From Microcella alkaliphila (GTDB lineage: Bacteria; Actinomycetota; Actinomycetes; Actinomycetales; Microbacteriaceae), in the NCBI RefSeq assembly GCF_004216855.1, contig NZ_SGXT01000011.1, positions 372,001-436,000 on the forward strand: 64,000 nucleotides of DNA, given 5' to 3'. The translations under genes were made by a program, and so were the position numbers. Shown piece by piece: positions 56,670-64,000 of this stretch; within the stretch, counting starts at the first letter, position 1; each line of letters opens with the position of its first letter. The notes below the pieces were generated by a model that was not told where the DNA came from, did no database searches, and saw nothing but the letters and a program-made list of their open reading frames with translations.

Positions 56670-56675
56670 TACACT
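56670..56675 (+). promoter_or_regulatory. -10 box (TACACT) for the PASTA kinase gene
   Basis: TACACT ends 7 bases before the GTG at 56683, another leaderless-type arrangement. Confidence 0.45.
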
Positions 56676-56682
56676 CGAGGGC

Positions 56683-58614
56683 GTGAGCGCCGCGCCCGGA
56701 GACCCGTTGATCGGCCGGCTGATCGACGGTCGATACCACGTGCGCTCCCGCATCGCTCGGGGCGGCATGGCGACCGTGTACCTCGCCACCGATCAGCGGC
56801 TCGACCGCCTCGTCGCGGTCAAGATCATGCACGGGCACCTCGCTGACGACAGCCAATTCAAGGAGCGCTTCATCCAGGAAGCGCGCAGCGCCGCTCGCCT
56901 CGCGCATCCAAACGTCGTCAATGTTTTCGACCAGGGACAGGACCACGAGTCGGCCTACCTCGTCATGGAATATCTGCCCGGCATCACCCTGCGCGAGCTG
57001 TTGCAGGAGTACGGCGCGCTCACCCCCGAGCAGACGCTCGACATCGGCGAGGCCGTGCTCGCGGGGCTCTCGGCGGCGCACAAGTCAGCCATCGTGCACC
57101 GCGATCTGAAGCCCGAGAACGTGTTGCTGGCGGACGACGGCCGCATCAAGATCGGCGACTTCGGTCTCGCGCGCGCCGCCAGCGCCAACACCGCGACGGG
57201 CGCGGCGCTGCTCGGCACAATCGCCTACCTCTCCCCCGAGCTCATCACCCGCGGCGTCGCCGACACCCGCAGCGACATCTACGCGCTCGGCATCATGATG
57301 TTCGAGATGCTCACCGGTGAGCAGCCGTTCAAGGGCGAGCAGCCGATGCAGATCGCCTACCAACACGCGAACGACTCGGTGCCGGCCCCCAGCACCGTCA
57401 ATCCCGACGTGCCGGCCGAACTCGACGAGCTGGTGCTGTGGGCGACCGCGCGCGATCCCGCGGATCGCCCGGCAGATGCGCGCGCGCTTCTCGAGCAACT
57501 GCGCGACACCTCGCGCTCACTCGCGACCTCGATCGTCGCCACGGGCCCGCAGCAGACGATGGTGCTGCCTCCCCTCTCCACCTCAGCCGCGGCGATGACG
57601 GCCGAGACGCAGGTCATCGCGCCCGCAGGTGCGGCTGCCGCGCCGCCCGCCGATACGGGTACGCCCCGTCAACGGCTCGCGCTTGCCGCTCCCGCGCGTC
57701 GCCGCCGCGGCATCGCGATCATGCTCGTCGTTCTCCTCGTCGCCGGGCTCGCGGCCGTCGCCGGCTGGTGGTTCTCCAGTGGACCGGGCGGCTCGGTGAC
57801 GATCCCTGAGCTGCGCAGCGTCGCCGAGGCGGACGCCCGGGTGATCCTCACCGACGAGGGACTCCTTGTCGCGAGCGAGACGGTGCGCGAGTTCTCGCTC
57901 GACGTGGATGCGGGGCTCGTCATTCGCACGGATCCTCCCGCGGGCGAGGCGGTTCCGCGCGAAACCGAGGTCACTCTCGTGGTCTCTGAGGGCGCCGAGC
58001 CGACGACCGTTCCCGAGGTGCGTGGCCAGCCCGAGGCGGACGCCCGGGCGATTCTGGAGGACGCGGGCTTTGTCGTCGCCGAGGAGCGCGCCGAGCGCTT
58101 CGATGGTGAGATCGGCGACGGCTCGGTCCTGGAGGTGCGCGATGCGGAGGGTTCCCCCCTCGCGGCGGGCACCGACTCGTTCCGCGGCACGCCCGTGTCA
58201 CTGCTCGTCTCGGTCGGCTCGATTCCCGAAGTTCGTGGCCTTACTCTTGACGCCGCCCAGGCGGAGCTTGATCGTCGAGGCCTCGGCTCCACCGTCGCGA
58301 CCGAAACGTTCGACAACGACATCGCGGCGGGATCTGTGCTGGGCTATGGCGATCTGCCGGAGGTCATTCAGCCGGGCGACACGCTGCCGCTGGTCGTCTC
58401 GCGCGGCCCCGACCTCGTCGAGATTCCCGACGTGATCGGGCTCAGCATCAACGAGGCGATCGAGGCGCTGCGTGCCGCCGAGTTCGGCGTCGACGTGCGC
58501 ACGAACGTGCCCGAGAGCTTCCTCTGGAACTTCACGAGCGTGCAGAACGTCATCCCGTCGCAGGACGGCAGCGCCGTGCGGGGCTCGACGATCATCATTG
58601 AGGCGTTCGTCTAG
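56683..58614 (+). CDS. PASTA-domain Ser/Thr protein kinase
   Basis: A 643-residue transmembrane kinase. The catalytic domain shows the ATP lysine VAVKIMHGHL (K47), the catalytic loop IVHRDLKPENVLL (D141), DFGLARA and GTIAYLSPE, so it should be active. The transmembrane helix is at about 345-366 (IAIMLVVLLVAGLAAVAGWW). Four extracellular PASTA repeats follow, which in relatives bind muropeptides or lipid II. It resembles mycobacterial PknL/PknB; the Rv2175c-like gene two genes upstream favours PknL. Its start follows a TACACT box and appears leaderless. Confidence 0.92.
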   Translation: MSAAPGDPLIGRLIDGRYHVRSRIARGGMATVYLATDQRLDRLVAVKIMHGHLADDSQFKERFIQEARSAARLAHPNVVNVFDQGQDHESAYLVMEYLPGITLRELLQEYGALTPEQTLDIGEAVLAGLSAAHKSAIVHRDLKPENVLLADDGRIKIGDFGLARAASANTATGAALLGTIAYLSPELITRGVADTRSDIYALGIMMFEMLTGEQPFKGEQPMQIAYQHANDSVPAPSTVNPDVPAELDELVLWATARDPADRPADARALLEQLRDTSRSLATSIVATGPQQTMVLPPLSTSAAAMTAETQVIAPAGAAAAPPADTGTPRQRLALAAPARRRRGIAIMLVVLLVAGLAAVAGWWFSSGPGGSVTIPELRSVAEADARVILTDEGLLVASETVREFSLDVDAGLVIRTDPPAGEAVPRETEVTLVVSEGAEPTTVPEVRGQPEADARAILEDAGFVVAEERAERFDGEIGDGSVLEVRDAEGSPLAAGTDSFRGTPVSLLVSVGSIPEVRGLTLDAAQAELDRRGLGSTVATETFDNDIAAGSVLGYGDLPEVIQPGDTLPLVVSRGPDLVEIPDVIGLSINEAIEALRAAEFGVDVRTNVPESFLWNFTSVQNVIPSQDGSAVRGSTIIIEAFV

Positions 58615-58650
58615 ACGCCCCGAGCGGGAGATCCTGCGCGGGCGAACGGG

Positions 58651-60021
58651 TCAGCTCGCGCTGAGCTCCTCCGCGACGAGGAACGCCAGCTCGAGCGACT
58701 GCATGTGGTTCAGGCGCGGGTCGCACAGCGACTCGTAGCGCGTCGCCAGCGTCGCCTCGTCGATCATCTCGCTGCCGCCGAGGCACTCGGTGACGTCGTC
58801 GCCCGTGAGCTCGACGTGGATGCCGCCGGGGTGCGTGCCCGCCGCGCGGTGCGCCTCGAAGAAGCCCTTGACCTCGTCGACGACGTCGTCGAAGCGACGC
58901 GTCTTGTAGCCGGTGGGGGTGGTGAGGCCGTTGCCGTGCATGGGGTCGGTCACCCACAGCGGGTTCGCGTCCATGCCCGTGATCGCCTCGAGGAGCGGGG
59001 GCAGAGCATCCCGGATCTTGCCGGCCCCCATGCGCGTGATGAAGGTGAGGCGACCCGGTTCGCGATCGGGGTCGAGCACGTCGATGAGGCGCTCCATCGT
59101 CTCGGGCGTCGTCGACGGCCCGAGCTTCACGCCGATGGGATTGCGGATGCGCTTGAAGAAGTCGACGTGCGCGCCGTCGAGCTCGCGGGTGCGCTCGCCG
59201 ATCCAGAGGAAGTGGGCGCTCGTGTTGTACGGCAGCCCCGTGCGCGAGTCGATGCGGGTCATCGGGCGCTCGTAGTCCATGAGCAGGCCCTCGTGGCTGG
59301 AGTAGAACTCGACGCGCTTCAGCTCGTCGAAGTCGGCGCCCGCGGCCTCCATGAACTTGATGGCGCGGTCGATCTCTTTCGCGAGGCCCTCGTAGCGCTG
59401 GTTGGCCGGGTTCGCGGCGAAGCCCTTGTTCCACGAGTGCACCATGCGCAGGTCGGCGAAACCACCCTGCGTGAAGGCACGGATCAGGTTCAGCGTTGAC
59501 GCGGCCGTGTGGTAGCCCTGCACGATGCGGCGCGGGTCTGCGGCACGCGACTCGGGCGTGAAGTCGTACCCGTTGACGATGTCGCCGCGGTAGGCGGGCA
59601 GCGTGACATCGCCGCGCGTCTCAGAGTCGCTCGAGCGGGGCTTCGCGAACTGGCCGGCCATGCGGCCCATCTTGATGACCGGCATCGAGGCGCCGTAGGT
59701 GAGCACGACCGCCATCTGCAGGATCGTCTTCACCCGGTTGCGAATCTGGTCGGCGGTCGCACCCGCGAAGGTCTCGGCGCAGTCGCCGCCCTGCAGGAGG
59801 AAGGCCTCGCCGCGCGCCGCGCGCGCCAGGCGGTCGCGCAGGTTGTCGACCTCGCCGGCGAACACCAGCGGCGGAAGGGTGCCAAGCTCAGCGGAGGCCG
59901 CCTCTGCCGCCGCGGCGTCCGGCCACTGCGGCTGCTGCTTGATCGGCAGGGTGCGCCAGTGGTCGAGCCCCGCAACGATGTCGGGGTCAGCGGCGATCAC
60001 AGGTTCGGTCGGGTCGACCAC
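58651..60021 (-). CDS. aroG: 3-Deoxy-7-phosphoheptulonate synthase, class II
   Basis: A 456-residue class II (plant-like) DAHP synthase, first enzyme of the shikimate pathway, condensing phosphoenolpyruvate and erythrose 4-phosphate. FLLQGGDCAETFAGATADQI has the metal-binding Cys. RMAGQFAKPRSSDSE, HSWNKGF, FYSSHEGLLMDYE and WVTDPMHGNGLTTPTGYKTR match the active-site segments. The GTG start is preceded by GGAG. It converges with the PASTA kinase gene. AroG is used as symbol following mycobacteria. Confidence 0.94.
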   Translation of the reverse strand: MVDPTEPVIAADPDIVAGLDHWRTLPIKQQPQWPDAAAAEAASAELGTLPPLVFAGEVDNLRDRLARAARGEAFLLQGGDCAETFAGATADQIRNRVKTILQMAVVLTYGASMPVIKMGRMAGQFAKPRSSDSETRGDVTLPAYRGDIVNGYDFTPESRAADPRRIVQGYHTAASTLNLIRAFTQGGFADLRMVHSWNKGFAANPANQRYEGLAKEIDRAIKFMEAAGADFDELKRVEFYSSHEGLLMDYERPMTRIDSRTGLPYNTSAHFLWIGERTRELDGAHVDFFKRIRNPIGVKLGPSTTPETMERLIDVLDPDREPGRLTFITRMGAGKIRDALPPLLEAITGMDANPLWVTDPMHGNGLTTPTGYKTRRFDDVVDEVKGFFEAHRAAGTHPGGIHVELTGDDVTECLGGSEMIDEATLATRYESLCDPRLNHMQSLELAFLVAEELSAS

Positions 60022-60118
60022 AGGCGGTACTCCAGTGCAGAAAGAAGGGGGTGGATGGCGCAGGGCGGGAGCGCGCTGTTCGAGCCTAGCCCAGCGGAAT
60101 GAGTGTGCGCGCCTCGGG

Positions 60119-60808
60119 TCAGCGGACGTGGGCGGGACGCTTGTCGCGCACGGTGGTGGCGTACACGTCCCGGTATTCCTGGCCGGACAGCCGACCCAGT
60201 TCGTACATGATCTCGTCGGTCACCGAGCGCAGCACGAAGCGGTCGCTTTCCATGCCAGCGAAGCGGCTGAAGTCGAGGGGCTCGCCGAACACAATGCCGG
60301 GGCGCAACACCTTCGGCACGCGGGTACCGATCGGCATGACCTTCTCGGTATCGATCATCGCAACCGGGATGACCGGGGCACCGGATTCGAGGATCATGCG
60401 GGCGACGCCCGTGCGGCCCCGATACAGGATGGCGTCGGGGCTGCGGGTGCCCTCGGGATAGATGCCGAGCGCCTTGCCCTCGGCGAGCACGCGAAGCCCG
60501 GTGTTGAGCGAGGCCTCCGACGCCTTGCCGCCAGAGCGGTCAATGGGGAGCTGTCCAGACGCCTGGAAGAAGAAGCGGGTCAACCACCCCTTGATGCCCT
60601 TGCCGGTGAAGTAGTCGCTCTTGGCGAGAAACACGACGCGACGGTCGAGCACGAGCGGCAAGAAGATCGAGTCGACGAAGGACAGGTGATTGCTCGCGAG
60701 GATCACCGGGCCAGAACGGGGAACGTTGTCGATGCCCCGCACCCACGGACGAAAAACCGTGAGCAGGATGGGGCCGATGACCAGGTTCTTCATCAACCAG
60801 TAGAACAT
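60119..60808 (-). CDS. 1-Acylglycerol-3-phosphate acyltransferase family protein
   Basis: A 229-residue membrane-associated acyltransferase of the PlsC family that makes phosphatidic acid. The catalytic motif is SNHLSFVDSIFLP (HX4D), followed by FFQASGQLPIDR and the substrate-binding YPEGTRSPD. GAPVIPVAMIDTEKVMP completes the fold. The ATG at 60808 follows GAGGGGAG by 5 bases. It is next to the glucokinase gene on the same strand, 31 bases downstream of it. Confidence 0.88.
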   Translation of the reverse strand: MFYWLMKNLVIGPILLTVFRPWVRGIDNVPRSGPVILASNHLSFVDSIFLPLVLDRRVVFLAKSDYFTGKGIKGWLTRFFFQASGQLPIDRSGGKASEASLNTGLRVLAEGKALGIYPEGTRSPDAILYRGRTGVARMILESGAPVIPVAMIDTEKVMPIGTRVPKVLRPGIVFGEPLDFSRFAGMESDRFVLRSVTDEIMYELGRLSGQEYRDVYATTVRDKRPAHVR

Positions 60809-60839
60809 CGTTGCTCCCCTCGCTCGGCCGCCACCCAGC

Positions 60840-61808
60840 CTAACCCCGCGGCGCGGCGCCGATGGACTCGGCGTGGATGCGCGCAAGGTCGGCCGCGCCC
60901 ACGACGCCGGCGTCGTTCACCAGCTCGGCGACGACGAACTCGGGCTCGGGGTGGTAGCCGCGCGCGGGAAGGTGAGCGAGGTAGGCCTCCCGCACCGGAT
61001 CAAGCAGCGCGTCGCCCGCGACGGAGACACCGCCGCCGAAGACGAACATCTCGGGATCCAGCACCGCGCTGAGGCTGGCGCACGCCTGACCGAGCCACAG
61101 CCCCAGCTGGCGGAGGGCGTGGTGAGCGCCCGGATCGCCGTCCTCGAGGAACCCGGCGAGCATCCCGCCCGTCAGGGTCCCTCCCGCCTCCTCGCGGGCG
61201 ACGGCGAGAGCGTGGCCGATGCCGCCGGCGTCGGCGATCTCGTTCGCCATACGCAAGAGCGCCCGGCCCGAGCCGTACTGCTCGATGCAGCCGCGTGCGC
61301 CGCAGCCGCAGGGAAGCCCGTCCGGCACGATGCGCAGGTGCCCCAGCTCGCCGGCCGTTCCGAAACCGCCTCGCAGCAGGCGGTCGCCGGTGACGATCGC
61401 GCCGCCGACGCCCGTGCCGATCGTCAGCATCGTCATGTCGTGGGCGTCACGAGCGACGCCATAGCGGAACTCGGCCCAGCCGGCAGCGTTCGCGTCGTTG
61501 TCGATCGTGACGTCCATGCCGAGACGGGCACGCAAGCGGTCACGGAACGGCTCATTACGCCACGAGATGTTGGGGGCGTAGTACACGGTCGACTGCGCAG
61601 CGTCGATGAAGCCGGCGGCGGCGACGCCGGTCGCGATCACGGTGTGCCCCTCGCTCAACCGCTCAACCATGCTGGCCACGATCTCGACGATCGCCGACGG
61701 GTCGGTGGCCGGCGTGGGCCGGCGCTCCTCGGCGAGAATCGTGCCGTCGTCGGCCACGAGAGCGCCGGCGATCTTCGTCCCGCCAATGTCGATTCCGATT
61801 GCATGCAC
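60840..61808 (-). CDS. glk: ROK-family glucokinase
   Basis: A 322-residue sugar kinase that phosphorylates glucose. AIGIDIGGTKIAGALV binds ATP phosphate. IDNDANAAGWAEFRYG and TIGTGVGGAIVTG hold the sugar and catalytic Asp. The ROK zinc motif GLPCGCGARGCIEQYGSG is complete. The GTG at 61808 is 8 bases after TAGAGT on the minus strand. Glucose is the likeliest substrate from the family pattern; another sugar is possible. Confidence 0.87.
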   Translation of the reverse strand: MHAIGIDIGGTKIAGALVADDGTILAEERRPTPATDPSAIVEIVASMVERLSEGHTVIATGVAAAGFIDAAQSTVYYAPNISWRNEPFRDRLRARLGMDVTIDNDANAAGWAEFRYGVARDAHDMTMLTIGTGVGGAIVTGDRLLRGGFGTAGELGHLRIVPDGLPCGCGARGCIEQYGSGRALLRMANEIADAGGIGHALAVAREEAGGTLTGGMLAGFLEDGDPGAHHALRQLGLWLGQACASLSAVLDPEMFVFGGGVSVAGDALLDPVREAYLAHLPARGYHPEPEFVVAELVNDAGVVGAADLARIHAESIGAAPRG

Positions 61809-61816
61809 GGCTCGAA

Positions 61817-61822
61817 ACTCTA
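61817..61822 (-). promoter_or_regulatory. -10 box (TAGAGT) for glk
   Basis: TAGAGT on the minus strand ends 8 bases before the GTG at 61808, with no ribosome-binding sequence, so the transcript is probably leaderless or nearly so. Confidence 0.4.
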
Positions 61823-61910
61823 TCGGTGGTGAGCAGTCAGCGCGTGGCGAGGTCGCCCCGGTAGGGTGGTCGAACCGCCCCAGACCAGACCCGGTGCCAG
61901 AGGAGCTGCC

Positions 61911-63740
61911 GTGAAAAAATTCGTCGTCCCGGCCGTCGTGACCCCCGACCCCGACGCGAACACTACTGACCTGCTTGTCGACCGCGTCGCCCAGGCGCCC
62001 GACGATGCGCTGTTCGCCCTTCCGACCGCCGACGGCGGCTGGAGTGACATCACGGCCGCCGAGTTTCACACGCAGGTGATCGCTCTGGCCAAGGGCTTCA
62101 TTGCCGCGGGCGTCGAGCCCGGCGAGAAGATCGGGTTCATGTGTAAGACCCGCTACGAGTGGACCCTGGTCGACTTCGCAGCGTGGTTCGCCGGCGCCGT
62201 CCTCGTCCCGATCTACGAGACGAGTTCGCCGAGCCAGATCCAGTACATCCTTGAAGATTCTGAGGCGCACCACCTGATCGTCGAGACCGCCGAGCACTAC
62301 TCGCGCTTCGACGAGATCGCCAGCGACGTGCCGAGCATCGGCCACGTGTGGCAGATGCACCTCGGCGCGCTCGACAAGCTCGCCGCCGACGGCACGGACG
62401 TCACCGACGAGGCCGTCGAGGCGCGCCGCACGGCGGCAGTGGGCAGCGACCTCGCGACCCTCATCTACACGTCCGGCTCGACGGGAGTGCCGAAGGGCGT
62501 CATGCTGACGCACTCGAACTTCGTCGAGCTGTCACGCAACGCCCGCATCGCGATGAAGGAGGTCTTCGCGCCCGGCGCGTCGACGCTGCTGTTCATCACC
62601 ACCGCCCACGTGTTCGCGCGCTTCATTTCGATCATCTGTGTGCACGGCGGCATCAAGGTCGGTCACCAGGCCGACACGAAGCAGCTCTTGCCCGCGCTCG
62701 GCTCGTTCAAGCCGACCTTCCTGCTCGCCGTTCCGCGCGTGTTCGAGAAGGTCTACAACTCGGCCGAGCAGAAAGCTGAGGCCGGCGGCAAGGGCAAGAT
62801 CTTCCGCAAGGCGGCCGACACCGCCGTCGAGTACTCGAAGGCCCTCGACACCGGCTCCGTGCCGCTCGGCCTAAAACTTCGCTTCACGCTGTTCGACAAG
62901 CTCGTGTACTCGAAGCTGAAGAACGCGATGGGCGGCCGCGTGCAGTACGCCGTGTCGGGCTCGGCGCCGCTGGGCACGCGTCTCGGGCACTTCTTCCGCG
63001 CCCTGAACGTGCGCATCCTGGAGGGCTACGGCCTCACCGAAACGACGGCTCCCGCCTCGGTGAACCTTGTCAACAACTTCAAGATCGGCACGGTCGGCCC
63101 GGCGCTTCCGGGCGTCGGAATCGCCCTCGACGACGACGGCGAGATCCTCATCTCGGGCAACAACGTGTTCGCCGGCTACTGGAAGAAGCCTGAGGCAACA
63201 GCCGAGGTCATGACGGAGGACGGCTGGTTCCGCACCGGCGACATCGGCACGATCGACGCCGACGGCTACCTCACAATCACGGGCCGCAAGAAGGAGATCA
63301 TCGTCACCGCCGGTGGAAAGAACGTCGCCCCCGCCGTTCTGGAAGACCCGATCCGCGCGAACCCGATCGTCGGCCAGGTCGTCGTGGTGGGCGACCAGAA
63401 GCCGTTTATCTCGGCCCTCATCACGCTCGACCCCGAGATGCTGCCGGTGTGGCTCAACAACAACGGCGAGGACGCGCAGATGACGCTCGCCGACGCCGCT
63501 CAGCACCCCAAGGTGCTCGCCGAGGTGCAGAGCGCGATCGACGTCGCGAACGCCCGCGTGTCGCGCGCCGAATCCATCCGCAAGTTTGTGATTCTCGCGA
63601 CCGAGTTCACGGAGGCCTCGGGGCACCTCACGCCCAAGATGAGCATCAAGCGCCACGTCATCACGAAAGACTTCGCGTCGGTGATCGACGGGCTGTACTC
63701 GGCCTCGCCCGAGACGCAAGGAATCTCACTCGCGCAGTAG
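61911..63740 (+). CDS. Long-chain acyl-CoA synthetase (AMP-forming)
   Basis: A 609-residue ANL-family ligase that activates fatty acids to acyl-AMP and then acyl-CoA. TLIYTSGSTGVPKGVMLTHS is the AMP-binding P-loop. GYGLTETTAPASVN and WFRTGDIGTIDADGYLTITG with RKKEIIVTAGGKN are the remaining core motifs. AGAGGAG lies 5 bases before the GTG at 61911, which I take as start rather than an ATG at 61866. It is divergent from glk and close to the acyltransferase gene, which fits lipid synthesis. Confidence 0.9.
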   Translation: MKKFVVPAVVTPDPDANTTDLLVDRVAQAPDDALFALPTADGGWSDITAAEFHTQVIALAKGFIAAGVEPGEKIGFMCKTRYEWTLVDFAAWFAGAVLVPIYETSSPSQIQYILEDSEAHHLIVETAEHYSRFDEIASDVPSIGHVWQMHLGALDKLAADGTDVTDEAVEARRTAAVGSDLATLIYTSGSTGVPKGVMLTHSNFVELSRNARIAMKEVFAPGASTLLFITTAHVFARFISIICVHGGIKVGHQADTKQLLPALGSFKPTFLLAVPRVFEKVYNSAEQKAEAGGKGKIFRKAADTAVEYSKALDTGSVPLGLKLRFTLFDKLVYSKLKNAMGGRVQYAVSGSAPLGTRLGHFFRALNVRILEGYGLTETTAPASVNLVNNFKIGTVGPALPGVGIALDDDGEILISGNNVFAGYWKKPEATAEVMTEDGWFRTGDIGTIDADGYLTITGRKKEIIVTAGGKNVAPAVLEDPIRANPIVGQVVVVGDQKPFISALITLDPEMLPVWLNNNGEDAQMTLADAAQHPKVLAEVQSAIDVANARVSRAESIRKFVILATEFTEASGHLTPKMSIKRHVITKDFASVIDGLYSASPETQGISLAQ

Positions 63741-63766
63741 CGCGACACCGCACGGGATGCGCGTGG

Positions 63767-64000
63767 TCAGGGCCGCTGGAACCAGTCGGCGGTCCTGATC
63801 GCCCGCATCGCCTCGCGCTTCAGTTCCGGCTCGAGGCCCTCGACGTACACCCGGCCCTCGAGGTGATCCGTCTCGTGCTGCAGCGCCTGGGCAAGCAACC
63901 CCTCCCCCTCGACGGCGACGGCGTTGCCGTCGAGGTCGACGCCCTCGACGCGCGCCCACGGGTGACGCCGGCGCGGGTAGGCGAGCCCAGGAACCGAGAG
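63767..64000 (-). CDS. def: Peptide deformylase, C-terminal part (5' end outside window)
   Basis: The last 77 residues of a peptide deformylase, which removes formyl groups from new proteins. LSVPGLAYPRRRHPWARV is the end of the EGCLSVPG motif; the metal-binding Cys itself lies just outside the window. LLAQALQHETDHLEG contains the HExxH metal and catalytic residues. The C-terminus ends DWFQRP. It is convergent with the acyl-CoA synthetase gene, with 26 bases between the stops. Confidence 0.92.
   Translation of the reverse strand, partial: LSVPGLAYPRRRHPWARVEGVDLDGNAVAVEGEGLLAQALQHETDHLEGRVYVEGLEPELKREAMRAIRTADWFQRP

Overview
This is a high-GC actinobacterial chromosome segment, most likely from the family Microbacteriaceae. 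The evidence is a complete actinobacterial dcw cluster with sepF, yggT and divIVA, the ctaC-ctaD-ctaF oxidase operon, a Rv2175c-like regulator beside a PASTA-domain kinase, DUF3040/DUF3043/DUF4191/DUF7455 proteins, and many leaderless transcripts. I cannot name the genus. There are no rRNA or tRNA genes, CRISPR arrays, insertion sequences or phage genes, and no gap above about 200 bases lacks a gene.

Layout. 1-5687: a partial phosphatase, parC, parE and a DUF7455 zinc protein. 5739-11982: an accessory cassette inside this housekeeping stretch. It has two alanine-racemase-like genes, two sugar-transfer-type ATP-grasp ligases on divergent transcripts, a MurJ-type flippase and a CofE-type gamma-glutamyl ligase; its ATP-grasp part is visibly poorer in GC than the rest. 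12026-21251: sigA, a PAC2 protein, pepA, lpd, a 2-oxo-acid dehydrogenase E2, a membrane pseudokinase and DUF4191. 21255-30572: a decayed GNAT gene, an intact GNAT, cytochrome oxidase genes, an A-type Fe-S carrier, an M20 dipeptidase, DUF3043, pyrD, nrdR and hisD. 30639-36590: a flavin reductase, dnaE, an RluA-type synthase and divIVA. 36716-52878: the division and wall cluster, read right to left (mraZ, rsmH, ftsL-like, ftsI, murE, murF remnant, mraY, murD, ftsW, murG, murC, ftsQ, ftsZ, yggS, sepF, yggT). 53127-64000: DUF3040, a polyprenyl diphosphate synthase, a Rv2175c-like protein, a LysM muralytic protein, a PASTA kinase, class II DAHP synthase, an acyltransferase, glucokinase, an acyl-CoA synthetase and the end of a peptide deformylase.

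Main points of interest. (1) The two racemase genes look like complementary halves of one enzyme. One keeps the PLP-lysine barrel but has lost the catalytic-tyrosine segment; the other keeps the tyrosine domain but has a collapsed barrel with Arg in place of Lys. They are translationally coupled to an ATP-grasp ligase. With the second ATP-grasp, MurJ and CofE-like genes this suggests an undescribed route to a lipid-linked, D-amino-acid or gamma-glutamyl-containing surface molecule. (2) The gene in the murF slot of an otherwise intact dcw operon encodes only 215 residues, without the substrate-binding domain or the P-loop, yet keeps coupled starts and stops on both sides. (3) Several start codons sit 6-8 bases after TANNNT boxes, which fixes starts and indicates widespread leaderless translation. 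All functional statements rest on reading motifs by eye; no database search was run.
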